In this document: positions 1 through 15,000 of the stretch, piece by piece
Numbering within the stretch: the first letter of the stretch is position 1
How the letters are laid out: each line of letters opens with the position of its first letter
From: an uncultured Clostridia bacterium
GTDB lineage: Bacteria; Bacillota; Clostridia; Christensenellales; UBA1242
DNA: 64,000 nt
Assembly (NCBI GenBank): GCA_944383685.1
Contig: CALWQM010000005.1
Location: 20,619 to 84,618 of the forward strand
Direction: 5' to 3'
Position numbers and translations under genes: made by a program
The notes under the pieces: model-generated
Database searches by the model: none
What the model saw: only the letters and a program-made list of their open reading frames with translations
What the model was told of the DNA's origin: nothing

Positions 1-1
1 A

Positions 2-3000
2 TCAGTTGAAAGTGTTGTTATTAATAATGTTAGCGGTGGTTATGAATTGACTATGCCATCACAAGATTTAACTTTAACCATGATTTCTTCTGCTAACTTG
101 ATTAAAGTTAACATGAACGCAAATGATGAAGTTGGTGCAACAAAAGCTGATGCATTAACAAACAATGAAGTTTACATTAGATACAACACAAAAGAAATTT
201 ATGCAAATCGTTCAGCAGAAAATCTTTACATGCCTGTTGGCGAAGCAATTAAACCTGTTGCAAGCCGTGATGGTTACACATTCAAAGGCTGGGCAACAAG
301 CAAGACTGCAACAGAAGCTGATGTTTTAATTGACAGTGAAGGACAACTTAAAGCAAACTTCACATCTTCAACAGTTGATGGAGCTGTTACATTGTATGCA
401 GTTTGGACAGCAAACACAAACACAAGATTTGTTGTTGAATACTATTTCCAAAATATTGCTGGAAATGGATATGATAAACAAGACAGCTTGACACTTGATG
501 ATTTGACTGGACAAACTGATGTTAATATCAATATTGAAACATATAAATCTTATTACACAACTGAAATCAACGGCTTTACATTTGCAAGATACACAACATT
601 AAACAGTGCAAATGGAACAGAAGTTGAAAATGGTTCACTTAATATTGATGGTGATGGTTCAAGAGTTGTAAGAATTTACTTCACAAGAAACACTTACACC
701 TTGACAATCAATAAAGATAATGGTGAAAGCAATTTGACTGTTACTCAACGTCACGGTTCAACTTACTCATTGCCAACAGTGACAAAGACTGGTTACAACT
801 TTAACAGCTGGACAAAGACAAGTGGTGAAGGAACAGTAAGCGAAAACACATTCACATTTGGAATTGGCAATGCTGTGGTTAAGGCTCTTTGGGATGCAAA
901 GATTATCACTGTTACACTTGATAAAGGTGAAGGTGACAGTGTTACAACTGAAACTGTTTATGTTAAATATGACAGCAACATTATCTATAAAGATGCTGGA
1001 TGTGAAACACCAATTGTTACACCTCCAACAGCAAGCAAACTTGCTTATGATTTCAATGGCTTCTATTATGATGGTAGTTTGGTGATTTCAAGTGTTGGTG
1101 CTCTCACCTCTCCTTGGACTTTAAGTGAAGGTCCAACAATCACCTTGACTGCTGAATTTAAGCCACATACTTACACAATCACTTATGAAGGAAATTATGG
1201 CAACCCTTCTGTCAGCGACACAGAATACACCTATGTAAGCGAAATTGTGTTTGCAACTGCAACCCGTGATGGTTACACCTTTGGTGGATGGAAAGTTAAA
1301 AATGAAGGTGATATTGGAAATTGGGTGGTTGACCAAGTTTACCAAGGCACAATTGATGCTCCATCAAACTTGTATGGAGATATAACTTTGGTTGCTGAGT
1401 GGACTGCAACACCATACACCGCAACATTTAACACAAATGGTGGAAGCACAGTTGACCCTATTCCATATGACATTAAATCAACTTTAACAATGCCAACTGT
1501 ATCAAAAGCTGGATATAAATTCACAGGTTGGACAGTTGATGAAACGGTTGGAAACTGGAACAAAGATGCAACATATCAAATTGGCGAACAAATTAATAAC
1601 AAATTTGGTAATGTTTCATTTACTGCAAACTGGGCTGAAAGCACAGACACAGAATATCAAGTTCATATCTATTATCAAAACTTAGACAAAGGCTACACAA
1701 CCTTTGAAACAAGTCAAAGATATGGCACAACAGGGCAGACAATCACAATTGATTATGTAACAAATCCTAATGCTGTAACAATCACAGATTCAAATAAATC
1801 TCAAACTTACAGCCGTGATGGTTTCCATGTTGACACCACTCAATCTAACACCCAAAGTGCAACAGTTGGTGCAAACGGCGACACAGTTATCAATGTTTAT
1901 TTTGCAAGAAATGAATACACATTAACCGTAAATGCTGGTAACGGAATTTCTTCTGTAACACCAAATGGTGCAAAAAGTGTTATCTTTGGACAAGAAGTTG
2001 CCATTGATGCAACAGTTCAAGACGGTTACAACTTTGTTAACTGGACTGTGACAAGTGGAACAACTCCAACAACAAAAGATGAAGAAGAATTTATTGCAAC
2101 AGCAAAATCTCAAACAATTGTTATTGGACTTGGAAATGTTACACTTCTCGCTAATGCAAGCACACAAAGCTACACAATCACCTATGTTAATGGTGAAGAA
2201 CAAACACCAGCAAGCTATGATGTGACAGACCCTATTAACTTAATGCAAGTGACAAAAACTGGTTACACCTTTGGTGGTTGGGCAGTTTCAAATAATGAAG
2301 GTAACTGGACAGAAGAAGTTATCACATCAACAACAATTCCTGCTGGTAAGTGGGGAAATGTTACCTTAACTGCAAAGTGGAATGTTAATACTGTTGAGGT
2401 TACACTCAAGGCAAATGACAGTGTTGGTTCAACAAGAATTGACAGTTTGCCAAATGGCGGAAAAGTTTATATCACTTATGATAGTAAAAACATTTATAGC
2501 ACAAGGGGTGGAGATGCTTATCCTTACACAGTAAATCCTGATAACCTCATTGAAAACTTGAAAGTTACAAGAAATGGTTATGAGTTCTTAGGATGGGCTT
2601 TGACTCCTGATGCAACTGCTGATGATTGCATAATTGGAAGCGACGGACTTTTGAAAGAAGTTTGGACAACAAACGGACAAGATGGTTCAGTGCTTTATGC
2701 AATTTGGAAAGCAAACACAATTAAAGTTACTTTGAATATTGATGCTGAAACAACCTTAACTGACACAGAAGTTTATGTTGTTTTCGATAAGAATGTCATC
2801 TATGCTGACAATACTTTATCCACGACCTATGCTCCTGTTGCAACAAAACCTGGTTACACCTTTGACGGGTTCTATCAAGACGAAACACAAGTTATCAATG
2901 CTTCTGGAAAACTTGTAAGCAACTGGACATATAGTTACACTGACACTTCACTTGATGCTAAATTCACTGCAACTTCATACACAATCACTTATGAAGGTGC

Positions 3001-6000
3001 AAATGGCACACCAAGTGTTAATTCTCAGCCATACACAACAGATAGTTCAGTTACACTTGCAACTGCAACAAGAACTGGTTACACCTTTGCTGGCTGGATT
3101 GTTAAAGAAAATGTTGTTGTTGATGGAGTGACAACTTGGACAAAAGATGAACAAATTTCATCTCCTGTTGACACAAGTGAAAGATATGGTGATGTTACTT
3201 TGGTTGCAACATGGACTGCAAACACTTACACAATTAAATATGATGCAAATGATGATGCTTTAATTGGAACAGCAACTGGCACAACTCATGACACACCTGC
3301 AACTTATGACCAAAATGTTACACTTCAAATGAACGGATATACTTTAACTGGTTACAAGTTTAAAGAATGGAACACACAAGCAGATGGAAATGGAACATCT
3401 TACACACAAGGTCAAGCATTAACAAAACCTAACTTCTGCACAGGTGCAAGTGGAAACACTGAATTTACACTCTATGCAATTTGGGAAATTCAATCATATG
3501 AATTGACACTTGAAAAAGCAACAGGAATCGCTTCTGTTTCTGCAAAAGAAGTTGCTGGACAAGTGACAAAAGTTGAAGGAAGTGAAAATAAATATACAGT
3601 TGTTTATGGAACTGCTGTAACATTAAATTACACACTTGAAAGTGGATATAATTTTGACAAGTGGACAGTTACAACTGGCACTGCAACTATTAGTGATAAT
3701 GTTTTAACAATGCCTGCTAACAATATCACTGTTACTGCTTATGCAAGAGCTATTGGTTACTACATCAACTATAATGGTAATGGTGGTCGAATCAATGGAG
3801 ACACATCATATTCTGTAGCTGTTGATTATGCCCAAACAGTAAATATCTATGGTGCTGGCGAAGAAGCAAACACAATTTCAAGAACAGGTTACACATTTGC
3901 TGGTTGGAATACTCAAGAAAATGGAAGTGGAACCCCTTATACAGCTGGACAATCATACACACATGAAATAGTTGGAGATTTGACATTGTTTGCACAATGG
4001 ACAGCACTTAAATATGATGTTATCTATAATGCTGACAATGGTTTAGACGACAGTTACACACAAGTTGATGGTGCAACTTATGATGCAAATTACACATTCC
4101 TTGCAAACACAGACACAAATCTTCAATTCAAGAAAACTGGTTATACCTTCCAAGGTTGGTCAACAACACAAGGTGCACCAGAAGTTGAATACAATGCTGG
4201 AGATTCAATTGTTTATACAACAGATGAAGATTTGACATTGTATGCTGTTTGGAAGGCTAACAACTATTCAATTGAATACAATGCAAATGACACAAGTGGT
4301 TATTACTATGGCTCTGCCGCAGGTTCAACTCCATACACTTCTGCAACTTATGGCCAAGATGTTGAAATCCGTGCATGTGGCTACACTTTAAGTGGTTACA
4401 CATTTAAAGGATGGAACACACAAGCAGATGGAAATGGAACTTCTTATACACCAGGGCAAGAAGGAGTTAGAAACCTTAAAACAGAAGAAGGGGAGGTTCT
4501 CACTCTCTATGCAATCTGGAATGCAAACCCATACACAATCACTGTGAAAGATACAGACACAGGTTCTGCAAATGAAAATAAGATTATAGATGTTCATTAT
4601 GCTGACATTTTAACAGCGGAAAACTTTATTGACAATGCAAGCACTTACACAAAGACAGGTTACACACTTTCTGGCTTCTTTGTTGAAGGCACAGAAGTTA
4701 TGTTTGCTGCGGCAGATGGAACACTTGTTGAAAATGTTAAAACAACAACTGACATTATTAAAAATAGACAATATGTTTATGCTAATAACCTTGTTGTTGA
4801 AGCAAAATATAATGCAAACCCATATACAGTTAACTTCAATGTTAACGATAGACCTGATGATCCTAATGACCATCCAACAGTTGAAACTCCAAGCAAGACT
4901 GTTCATCAAGATGGAACATTTGACGAAGGTAACTTGTGGCCAACACCAGTGAACGAAGGTTATATCTTCTATGGCTGGTCAACAAGAAATGATTACTATA
5001 TGTATCTTGAAGAAGCATTTAGAACAAATTATTCTAAGTTTGCTGATGCTCTTAATGACACATATCTCTTTACAACTACAATTGAAAGTGAAAATGAAGA
5101 GACACAAGAAAAAGAAAATGTTAAAGTTGTATTTATGAAAACTAATGCTCCAAGTGTGGATGAAGCAACTTCAATTGACGAAATTTTGTGGAAAGTTACA
5201 GATATTAAAGGTGCGAGTGGCGAAGATGACCATGATTTCATTTTAGGTGATGAAGTTGTTGATGGAACAACATGGACAGATAATACTCTTAACCTTTATG
5301 CAATGTGGGTAGGTAAAAACGATATTAAATATACAATTCTTTATCTTAAAGAAGAATTGGTATATAATCAAGATGCAACAGAATTTACAGATATAGATCA
5401 ATATCCTGATGAAGAAAATATGTTAGCTGTTGGTGACAGTGTTAACTATCAAGATCCTCATGCTACAGAAGAAAATAAAGATGTGCCTAAGTTAACATAT
5501 AAGGTAGAAAAAATTGATAAACCTGCAAATGCTATGACTGGTGATAATGTCTATAACTATATTGCTTCTCAAAATTATAGAGGTTTTAAATATTATGCTT
5601 ATGAATATTATCAAGAAACTATAACTGGTGAAGGAAATACTGTAATTTATGTATTCTACACAAGAATAGCTTATGACCTTAACTTGTCAACATCAAAGGG
5701 TATTGCAAGTGTTGGTGCAACCATAACAGGAAGCGAAACAGGTGCTGTTACGGAAGTTACTCCTGGAAAAGCTTATAAAGTTAAATATGGCGCAACTGTT
5801 ACATTGAGTTATGTTAAAAGTGCAGGTTACACATTCAGCACATGGACACAAAATAAAAGTGATGTTGAAAAGGTTTCTGTAAGTGGAAATTCATTCGTTA
5901 TGAATGCAGTTAACCCTGTTAACTTAACCGCTTATGCAACACCAAATGTTGATACTCAATTTATTGTTGAACATCATTTTGAACAACTTGATGGAACACA

Positions 6001-9000
6001 TAAGCAAAACACAGGCTTAAAGCCAAATGATGTTGAAAAAGGAACAACTGACACATCAATCACAGTTACAGGTTTTGTTGACAACAGTATTACTGGCTTT
6101 ACTTATGAATCAAGATATGAAACTGGTAAATATGTTGACGGAAGATGGACAAAGGATGAAGACTCTTCACTCAATATTGATGGCGACGGTTCAAAAGTTG
6201 TTAGATTGTTCTATTCAAGAAATGATTATGCTTTCACATTTAACAGTAATCAAGCAAATGGTTACAGTGATTTAAGTGTTACTGTTGGAAGTGTAGACCA
6301 AGGTGATACTCTTGCAAATATCACTGTTCCTTATGAACAACAAGTAACAATTTCAGTTACTGTTAAAAATGGTTATACTTTTGAAGGATTTATTTCTTCA
6401 AACCCTGAACTTATTGCAAATGTAGATAAAGGCAACGAAGGAATTGTCAAAAGCGGTTCTACATACTCTTACACATTCACAATGCCTGCTGACAACTTCA
6501 CATTTACTGCAAACATTTCAAGAAATACAAACACCGCATTTACAATTAAATACATGTTTGAAAAATTAGACATTCAAGATTTAACTGGACACAACAAATA
6601 TGAAGAATTGGGTGCACACCCAAGCACAACTGGACATGGAACAACAGAAGATGTTATCACTCTTGCTCATCTTGGAACACTTCCAACCGAAACAGGATTT
6701 ACATATGTAAACTTTGGTTACTTAGAGGCTGATGGCTCATTCAGTCCTGTTTACATCAGTGGCGAAGGTGACAGCACGGTTTATGTTTACTTTAATCGTA
6801 AGACTTACACAGGAACTGTAAATTATCTCTATGGTGCTGGCAGTATCCATGAAAATGATCAAATCAAGGCTTCAACTGTGATTGAAGGAATGAGATTTGG
6901 TGAAAGACAACCTGTTTCTGTTGACCCAATCACAGGATACACTGCAAGTGACAATTCAGTTACTGTTGCAATCACAGAAGATAAAGATTTCACATACAAC
7001 GTTACATTCACACCAAACACTTACGATATCACATGGGATTTTGCTGGTGGACAAGGAAGTGCTGGTGCAGGAAATTACACAATTGAAACTGCAATCACAT
7101 TACCAACATTAACAAAAGCAGGTTATGTTTTTGGTGGTTACACTGTTGGCCTTGTTGGTGATGGTGAACATAGTTTTGTTGGAAATGAAACATTTAAAGA
7201 TACTATTGCAGCAGGAAATTATGGCGACATTAAACTTACTGCAATTTGGGGTGAAATTGAAAATAATGTTAAATTTAAGCTCACTAACTTAACATACACT
7301 GGTGAGGACGCTGTTCTTAGTGGTAATGAATACACTGCAACTCTTTCTGCAAACAAGGGATATAGTTTACCTGAAACAATTAAGGTTACTATTGGCGGAA
7401 CAGAACAAACTGTTACTTATGACAAAGAAAGTGGAAAGATAACAATACCTGGCAACCTTGTTGTTGGAGATATTGTGATTACCGCTGACGGTGTTGCAAA
7501 TAGATATAAAGTTACACTTAACATCAATGATGCAAACTTCTTAAACGGTTCAACAAATGCTGTTACAACCGTTGAAAATGCAAGCATCAACAATGGTATT
7601 ATTGAGCTTTGGGCTGTTTATAATGGAGATTACAACACTCTTTACACAACAAAAGATGGCAGTGTATCTATTGACCTTGACGCATTCACAAGCGAAACGT
7701 TGACAAGAACAGGTTATGATTTCACTGGTGAATGGCTTACTGCAAGATATACCGCAGACAATAAAGCAAGCGATGCTGTTCAAGTTACTGGTGACACTAA
7801 GTTTGCTCTTGACGAAGATACAACAGTGCTTTATGCTTACTGGACAACAAAGATTATCACTCTCACATTAACTGAAAACGAAGGCGAAACCGCAACCCAT
7901 GATAAGGTTTACGTTCGTTATGATGGAAATGGAATTTATAGCGATGAAGATGCAACAAATCTTTGCAACCCAACAGCAACAAAGACTGGCTACACCTTCA
8001 ATGGTTTCTATAATGCTGATACATTGATTATCACAAGCACAGGAACATTGAATGCTGCTCCTTGGAGAAATGGTGATGCTGACATGACCTTGACAGCTGA
8101 CTTCGACGCAACACCATACACTATCACATTTGTGGCAGATGGTGGAGCTGATGTTGAAGCAATGCCATACACAATTGAAAGCTTGGAAAGATTACCTTCA
8201 ACCACAAAGAATGGTTATGATTTCTTAGGCTGGAAACCAACACAAAATGTTGGACCAATAAGTGACGGCTATGCTTGGCTTGCAAGCGAAACTTATGCAG
8301 CTGGCACTGCCCTTACTGGTAAATATGGCGATGTTACTTTGGTTGCTCAATGGAATCCAGTTGAATACACAATCACATATAATGCTGGTCAAGTCGATGA
8401 ACAAAATGTTGGTTCATTCACAGAAGATTACTTAGATAAGACAACTCAAAAATATACAATTGAAAGCACAGAAACAGTTTATCCTGCAAGTGCTGTTGAA
8501 TTACAAGGTTATAGATTCACAGGCTGGAAAGTTACAAGCGAATCACAAGGCAGTTGGACAAAAGATGCAATAATCACAGCTGATTATGCACTTCTTAACA
8601 AGACTGGCAATGTGACCTTGACAGCTCAATGGGAAGCTCAACCAAACACAGTTACAATCAATGTGACAAATGCAACAGCAGATTATGAACAAACTGTTTT
8701 GAGTGGCGAAGAATATACAGCAACAATCACTGTAAATGCTGGATATACTTTACCTACGGCTATCACAGTTAAGGTAAATGGAACAGAAATTACACTCACA
8801 GAAGATTACACTTATGAACAAGCAACAGGAACAATCACAATTAAAGAGGGTGTTATCAACGGAAATGTTGAAATTACTGGCGCAAGTGTTGCAAACAAAT
8901 ATGATGTTACAATCACAGGACAAAATGGTCACGCACAAGTGAGTGCAACTAACGAAAATGATTACGATTATACAGTAAAATATAATGCAACAACTGGTGT

Positions 9001-12000
9001 TAACTTCACAGTTTACGCGAAAGCAGATGCTGGTTACAGTGATGTTGAATTTACAGTGACAGCAGGAAGCGCAACAATTGGTGAAGTAACATTTAAAGAT
9101 GGTGTTTATAGCGCAGAAGTATCTGGCTTTACAGCATCATTCACAATCACAGCAACAACAACTGCAAACACAAATAACGTTATTTACACATTAAATAATG
9201 TTCAAAGAGATAGCGGTGCAGACAAAGTTGCAAGTGGTGAAGAATATAAAGGAAAGATTAGTGCAGTTAATGGTTACAGTATTCCGTCCGCAATCACAAT
9301 CAAGAACGGAACTGAAACATTAGAAGCAAACACACATTACACATATAGTGCAGAGACTGGTGAGTTTACAATCAATGCTGGTGTTATCACATCAACGGTT
9401 GAAATCATTGCAACAGGTGTGGCAAACAACTATCAAGTTACCTTCAACTTGAATGACTTTGCTTCAACACAAAATGGTTCAACAAGTGTTGAAAGCGTGG
9501 TAGTTGGTGAGCAAAATATTGCAATCTCAAACGGAAGAATTTCTCTTTGGGTTAAATATGGCACTGATTACAACACACTTTATATTGACGAACAAGGTTC
9601 AGCAAGTGTTACATTTGATGCTTTTGCAAGTGCAAGTGTAATCACAAGAAAAGGTTATGTATTTGGTGGCTTCTACACTGAACAACTTGCTGTTGGTGCT
9701 TCAATAGAAGGCAAAACTGAGGTTAATGGAGATGATACATTTACAACCCCAAATAACACAACAGAAGTTTTCGCTTACTGGACAGCAGGCACAGCAGAAT
9801 ATAAAGTTGAACACTACAAGATGAACTTGCAAGGAAATTATGACAGTGTTACACCAACAACTGAAACATTAAGTGCAACAACTGACACAATGGTAACTCC
9901 TGCTGTTAAATCAACCGCTTTAAGCACTGATGAGTTCTATGGTTTCACTGCTCCTGAAACTCAAACAGTTAAGGTTGAAGCAAATGGCTCAACAGTTATC
10001 AAATATTACTACACAAGAAATGTTTACACATTATCTCTCACATTGGGTAATGGTGTGAAATCAGTCAGCGCAACTATCTCAAATCCTGTTGCAACAGGTG
10101 GTGATGAATTAGGTGAAAATCAATATCATGTTTACTTTGGTGACAGTGTGACAATTGATGCTGTGGCAGAAGAGGGCTACACATTCAAAGGTGTTTGGAC
10201 AAAGACAGAGTCAGGTTCTCCTGATATCACTGTTGGTCAAGATACAACCGAAGGAACATTCACATTAAATGTTGCTCAAAATGTTGGATATCAAGCAGAA
10301 GCAACTGCAAATGAATATGAAGTAACCTTTGATGTAAATGGCGGTAACGCATTAGAAGAAGGACAAGACAAGAAGACTGTTACATATAACCAAAAATATG
10401 GTGCACTTCCAACTCCAACAAGAGACGGTTTTGCATTCGGTGGCTGGTATGTTGAAGACCTTGATGATAATGCTCCTGTTGAAGGAAAAACATTAATCAC
10501 AAGCGAAACAATTGTTTCAATCACTGGACCACAAACACTTTATGCTTATTGGACAGTTAATAATTATGACTTGACAGTTATCTATAAGTATGCTGACCAA
10601 GAAAAACCAGCAGCTGAAACTTTGGTTGTTAGCATGGCTTATGGTGCTGAAATCACAGAAGCAACCTTACAAATTCAAAAAATTGAAGGTTACTCACATG
10701 ATTATGTTGTTGGCGGAGGTATTTCACTTCCAACAACTATGCCAGTTGGTGGATTGACTGTTACAGTCACATACACACCAAATGAACATAAAATCATATT
10801 AGTTCCAAATTATCCAGATTCTGCTTCTGCAAGCGAACCTGAAAATGTTGAAATTCCAACTGTTTACAATCAAAACATAGCAATCACAACAATTAAAACT
10901 CTTGGTTGGACAGTTGCTGGATACACATTCCAAGGCTGGAAAGCAGCTGACGGACAAACTTATGCTGATGGTTACACATTTGCTCCATGGAATATTGATG
11001 CAGATTTGACTCTTGAAGCACAATGGCAAGCAAATACCGACACTACATTCACAGTTAACATCCACATGATGGGAACTGATGGAGAATATGATGTTGTTGA
11101 AACCCCAATGACTGGAACAACAGACAGCAAGATTGTATTCACATCAAATGAAACAACTCTCACAATCAATGGAACTTCTTACACATATCCAGGAATGAAA
11201 TTCAATAGTGAAAAATCAACTGTAATCACAACTGAAATCTATATTTCTGGAAATGGTGACACTGAGTTTGATGTTTACTTCGATAGAATGCAATTCACAT
11301 TGACCTTAAATAAAGGAACTGGAATTGGCAGTGTAAGCATGACACCAGACCCAGTTGAAGGAAAATATTATTACGGACAAGAAGTTACAATCAATGCAGT
11401 TGTCAGTGAAGGTTACACATGGTCAACATGGAATGTTGCTGATGGTATTGCTCCAACAACAAAAGACCAAACAGGATTTGTTGGAACAACTCAAAATCAA
11501 ACAATCATTATTGGTCTTGGAGATGTAACTTTACAGGCCGAGGCAACCATTAATTCTTACAAACTCTTTATTGACCCTAATGGTGGTAATTATGCCGGAA
11601 TTGATGATGTTGATGAAACATCAGGTTTACAATATGTTGAAATGCCATATATGTCAACATATACTTTAAACAGACCTTCAAAAGATGGCTTTGACTTTGC
11701 TGGTTGGGCTCTTAAAGAAGGCAGCAAAGGAAATGTTGAATATGATGCCGAAACTGGCTGGGTATATACCTTTGGCGCAGGTGATGGCACAGTGATTGCT
11801 CAGTGGTCTGCAAATAGATATGAAGTTGTTATCAACCTTAATGACTTCTATAATGACAACGGAACAACCACAGCAGAAACTACCTTAACAACCTTACCAA
11901 ATGGCACTGAACTTAGCATTGTTGATGGCAAGATAACTCTTTACGCAACTTATGGACAAAAATATGACAAACTCTATATAAGCACTTCAAGTGATGAATA

Positions 12001-15000
12001 TGTTTCAATTGCAGACTTCACTATAGACACTTTGACAAGAGATGGTTACACATTTGTTAACTTTACTGACAGTCAAGGTAACCCTGTTACAGCTGATACA
12101 ACTTGTGACGAAACATCAAGTGTTGAAATAAAAGCAAACTGGCAAGCAAAAGTTTACGACTTAACTGTTAATGTAAATAAAGCTGGAAAAGTTTCAGTTG
12201 CTGTTACTGGTGCAGCAGAAGAAGAGGGAGTTTACAAGGTAACATTCGACACTGAAATCACTCTCACTGCAACTCCAAGCGAAGGATATCACTTTGTTAA
12301 CTACACTGCAACAAGTGAACTTTCACAAAATGCAACATATAAGTTTAGATACACAAATGTTGGACCTATGACAATTACTGCCAACGTTGCAAATAACACA
12401 TACACAATCACATACAACAATAACGGCGGTTCCGGAACAATTGACCCAACAGATGCAACTTATGATGAAAATGTTACATTGTCAAGTGGTAAAGGATTTG
12501 TTAAGGCAGGCTACACACTTACTGGCTGGGCTTATGAAGAAGAAACTTATGAGCCAAGTGAAGAAGGTATATTCAACTTCACAAGTGTCAATGGTGGTTC
12601 AGTTGAACTTAGGGCAATCTGGACAGCAAACACATATAATGTTAACTTTGTAACAAACGGCGGAACAGATATGAACCCAATGAATGGTGTTACTTATGAT
12701 GTTCCAACAATGATAACAGAAAGCACAACAAAAGCTGGTTACAACTTCTTAGGCTACGCATTAACAAATGGCACAAGTGCAGAAGTGACAACAGTTACTG
12801 ACGAAGATATCCAAGGTGCATCTTGCGCAGACTTAACTGAATACCTTGTTCAATTAGGTGAAGGCGGAATTTACTTATATGATGAAAATTATTATGTGTT
12901 CAACCTTGCTGAAACTAATGGAGCAACAGTTCCAGTTTATGCAATTTGGACACCAGGAAAGGCTGATTATAAAGTTGAATACTATCTTGAAGGGCTCACA
13001 GATAATGATTGGATTTTGGATACTGTTTTTGAGGAAGAAGGTATCACATTCACTCCAAATTCAACAACAATCAATGGAAATACAGAATCATTAGTTACTA
13101 TTGACGAAACTAAGACTTACACAGGCTTCACACTTGATAAATCTGTTGCAGGAACAAAGACAAGTGGTGAAGTTGCTGGTGATGGTTCTCTTACACTCAG
13201 ATTGTATTACAGAAGAAACACATACAGTGTTAATATTATCATTCCAGATTTGAGTGATGCTGAAAGAGGTGAAACTGGAATAACAGGTGTTAACAGTGTT
13301 GACACAACTGGAACATATAAAGTTGAAAATAGATTCAAGTTCAACACAGAAGTAACTGTTTCCGCTGATATTAAAGCTGGATACACCTTCAACAATTATA
13401 CTGTTACTGATGGCGAAGTTTACACAACAGGTGCAAGCTACACATTCACAATTAAAAATGACACTGAAATCACAATCAACCTTACTCGTGGAACATTTAA
13501 TTACACAATCAACTACAAGTTCCAAAACCTTGAAGGAACAGCTTATGTTGATGATGAAAACTATGAATCAACCACATTAAGTGGACTTGTTGACAGCAAA
13601 GTGCTTTACAGTGACATTGCTGGAAAGATTGTTGAAGTTCCTGGATTCCTTTATGCAGGTTTCACAGAAAATGTAACTGTTACAAGTGATGGCTTAGCAG
13701 AAGTTAATATCAATTATGATAGAGATTTCTTTGAAATTACATTGCAAACAACCACTGGTGTTGCAAGTTTAACTGCAACAGGTGACTATTGCACACCAAA
13801 TGGAACAACAGAAGGAACAACAACTTATAGAGTTAAATTTGATTCAAGCGTGACACTTAATTATGTTCTTAACGCAGGTTATGCATTCAAGTCTTGGAGT
13901 GAAACTCTTGTTCAAGTTGGAACAGACGCTGATGACAATGACTTGACCGGCTTTGGAACATTGACAATGCCAGCTGATGACCTTAACATTGTTGTTAACA
14001 CAACTCCTGTTATTGTTGACTTCACATTAAATTACTTAGGTGAAGCATTCAAAGATTACGACCCAGAAAGTGGCAACTTTGATGTGTTCACAGTAAGCCT
14101 TGGAACTGAAACAAAACAAGGTTACACAGACACTGAAATTGATGACATTAGAGATTATAATCCAAAAGATTTTGATGGATTTACTCGTGCAACATTTGAA
14201 AGTGGCAAAAAGATTTCTGGTGACGGAACAACTGTTATCAATGTTTACTACACAAGAAACGACATTAACATTACTGTTGATTTAACAGAAGGAGTTGAGA
14301 GCATAACTTTAAATGTTAACGAAACAGATTACACATTAACAAAAGAATTTACTGCTGATGAAAGCATATCTATTAAGTATGAAGCAAAAGTTTATGTTTC
14401 ATATACTCTTACTGATGATGCTGGATATAAATTTGTAAGCTTCAATGGTGTTCAAGTTAATGCAGATGAAAGCGAAAATTACTTCACTGTTCCAAAAGAT
14501 GCATTCACACTTTCAATCACAACTGAACCTAACGAATTTACAATCACATTCCAAGGAAATAACGGAACTTACACACCAAGTGAACCTGAACAAGACAATA
14601 CTTACTACACACAAACTGGCGTTAAGTTTAACCGTGAAGTTACACTTATAGCAAACGAGTTCACAAGAGCTGGTTACGAATTCTTGGGCTGGGCAACATC
14701 ACAAGAAAATGCTGATTCAAGAACTGTTGAATATACTGATGGTGAATCATTCATGTTCGACAATGCAGAAAATATGACTCTTTATGCTGTTTGGGGAAAT
14801 AACACATACACAATCACCTATAATGGTAATGGCGGCTACATTGAACAAGAAGAAGGTGACCCAATTGTAACTTATCCTCATGGTGAAGAAGTTAACTATG
14901 ATGAAGAGATCACACTTCTTGAAAATAGATTTGATAGAACTGGCTTCACATTTGTTGGTTGGTCAAGAAGTGATAAGACTCTTGACACAACAGGACTCAC

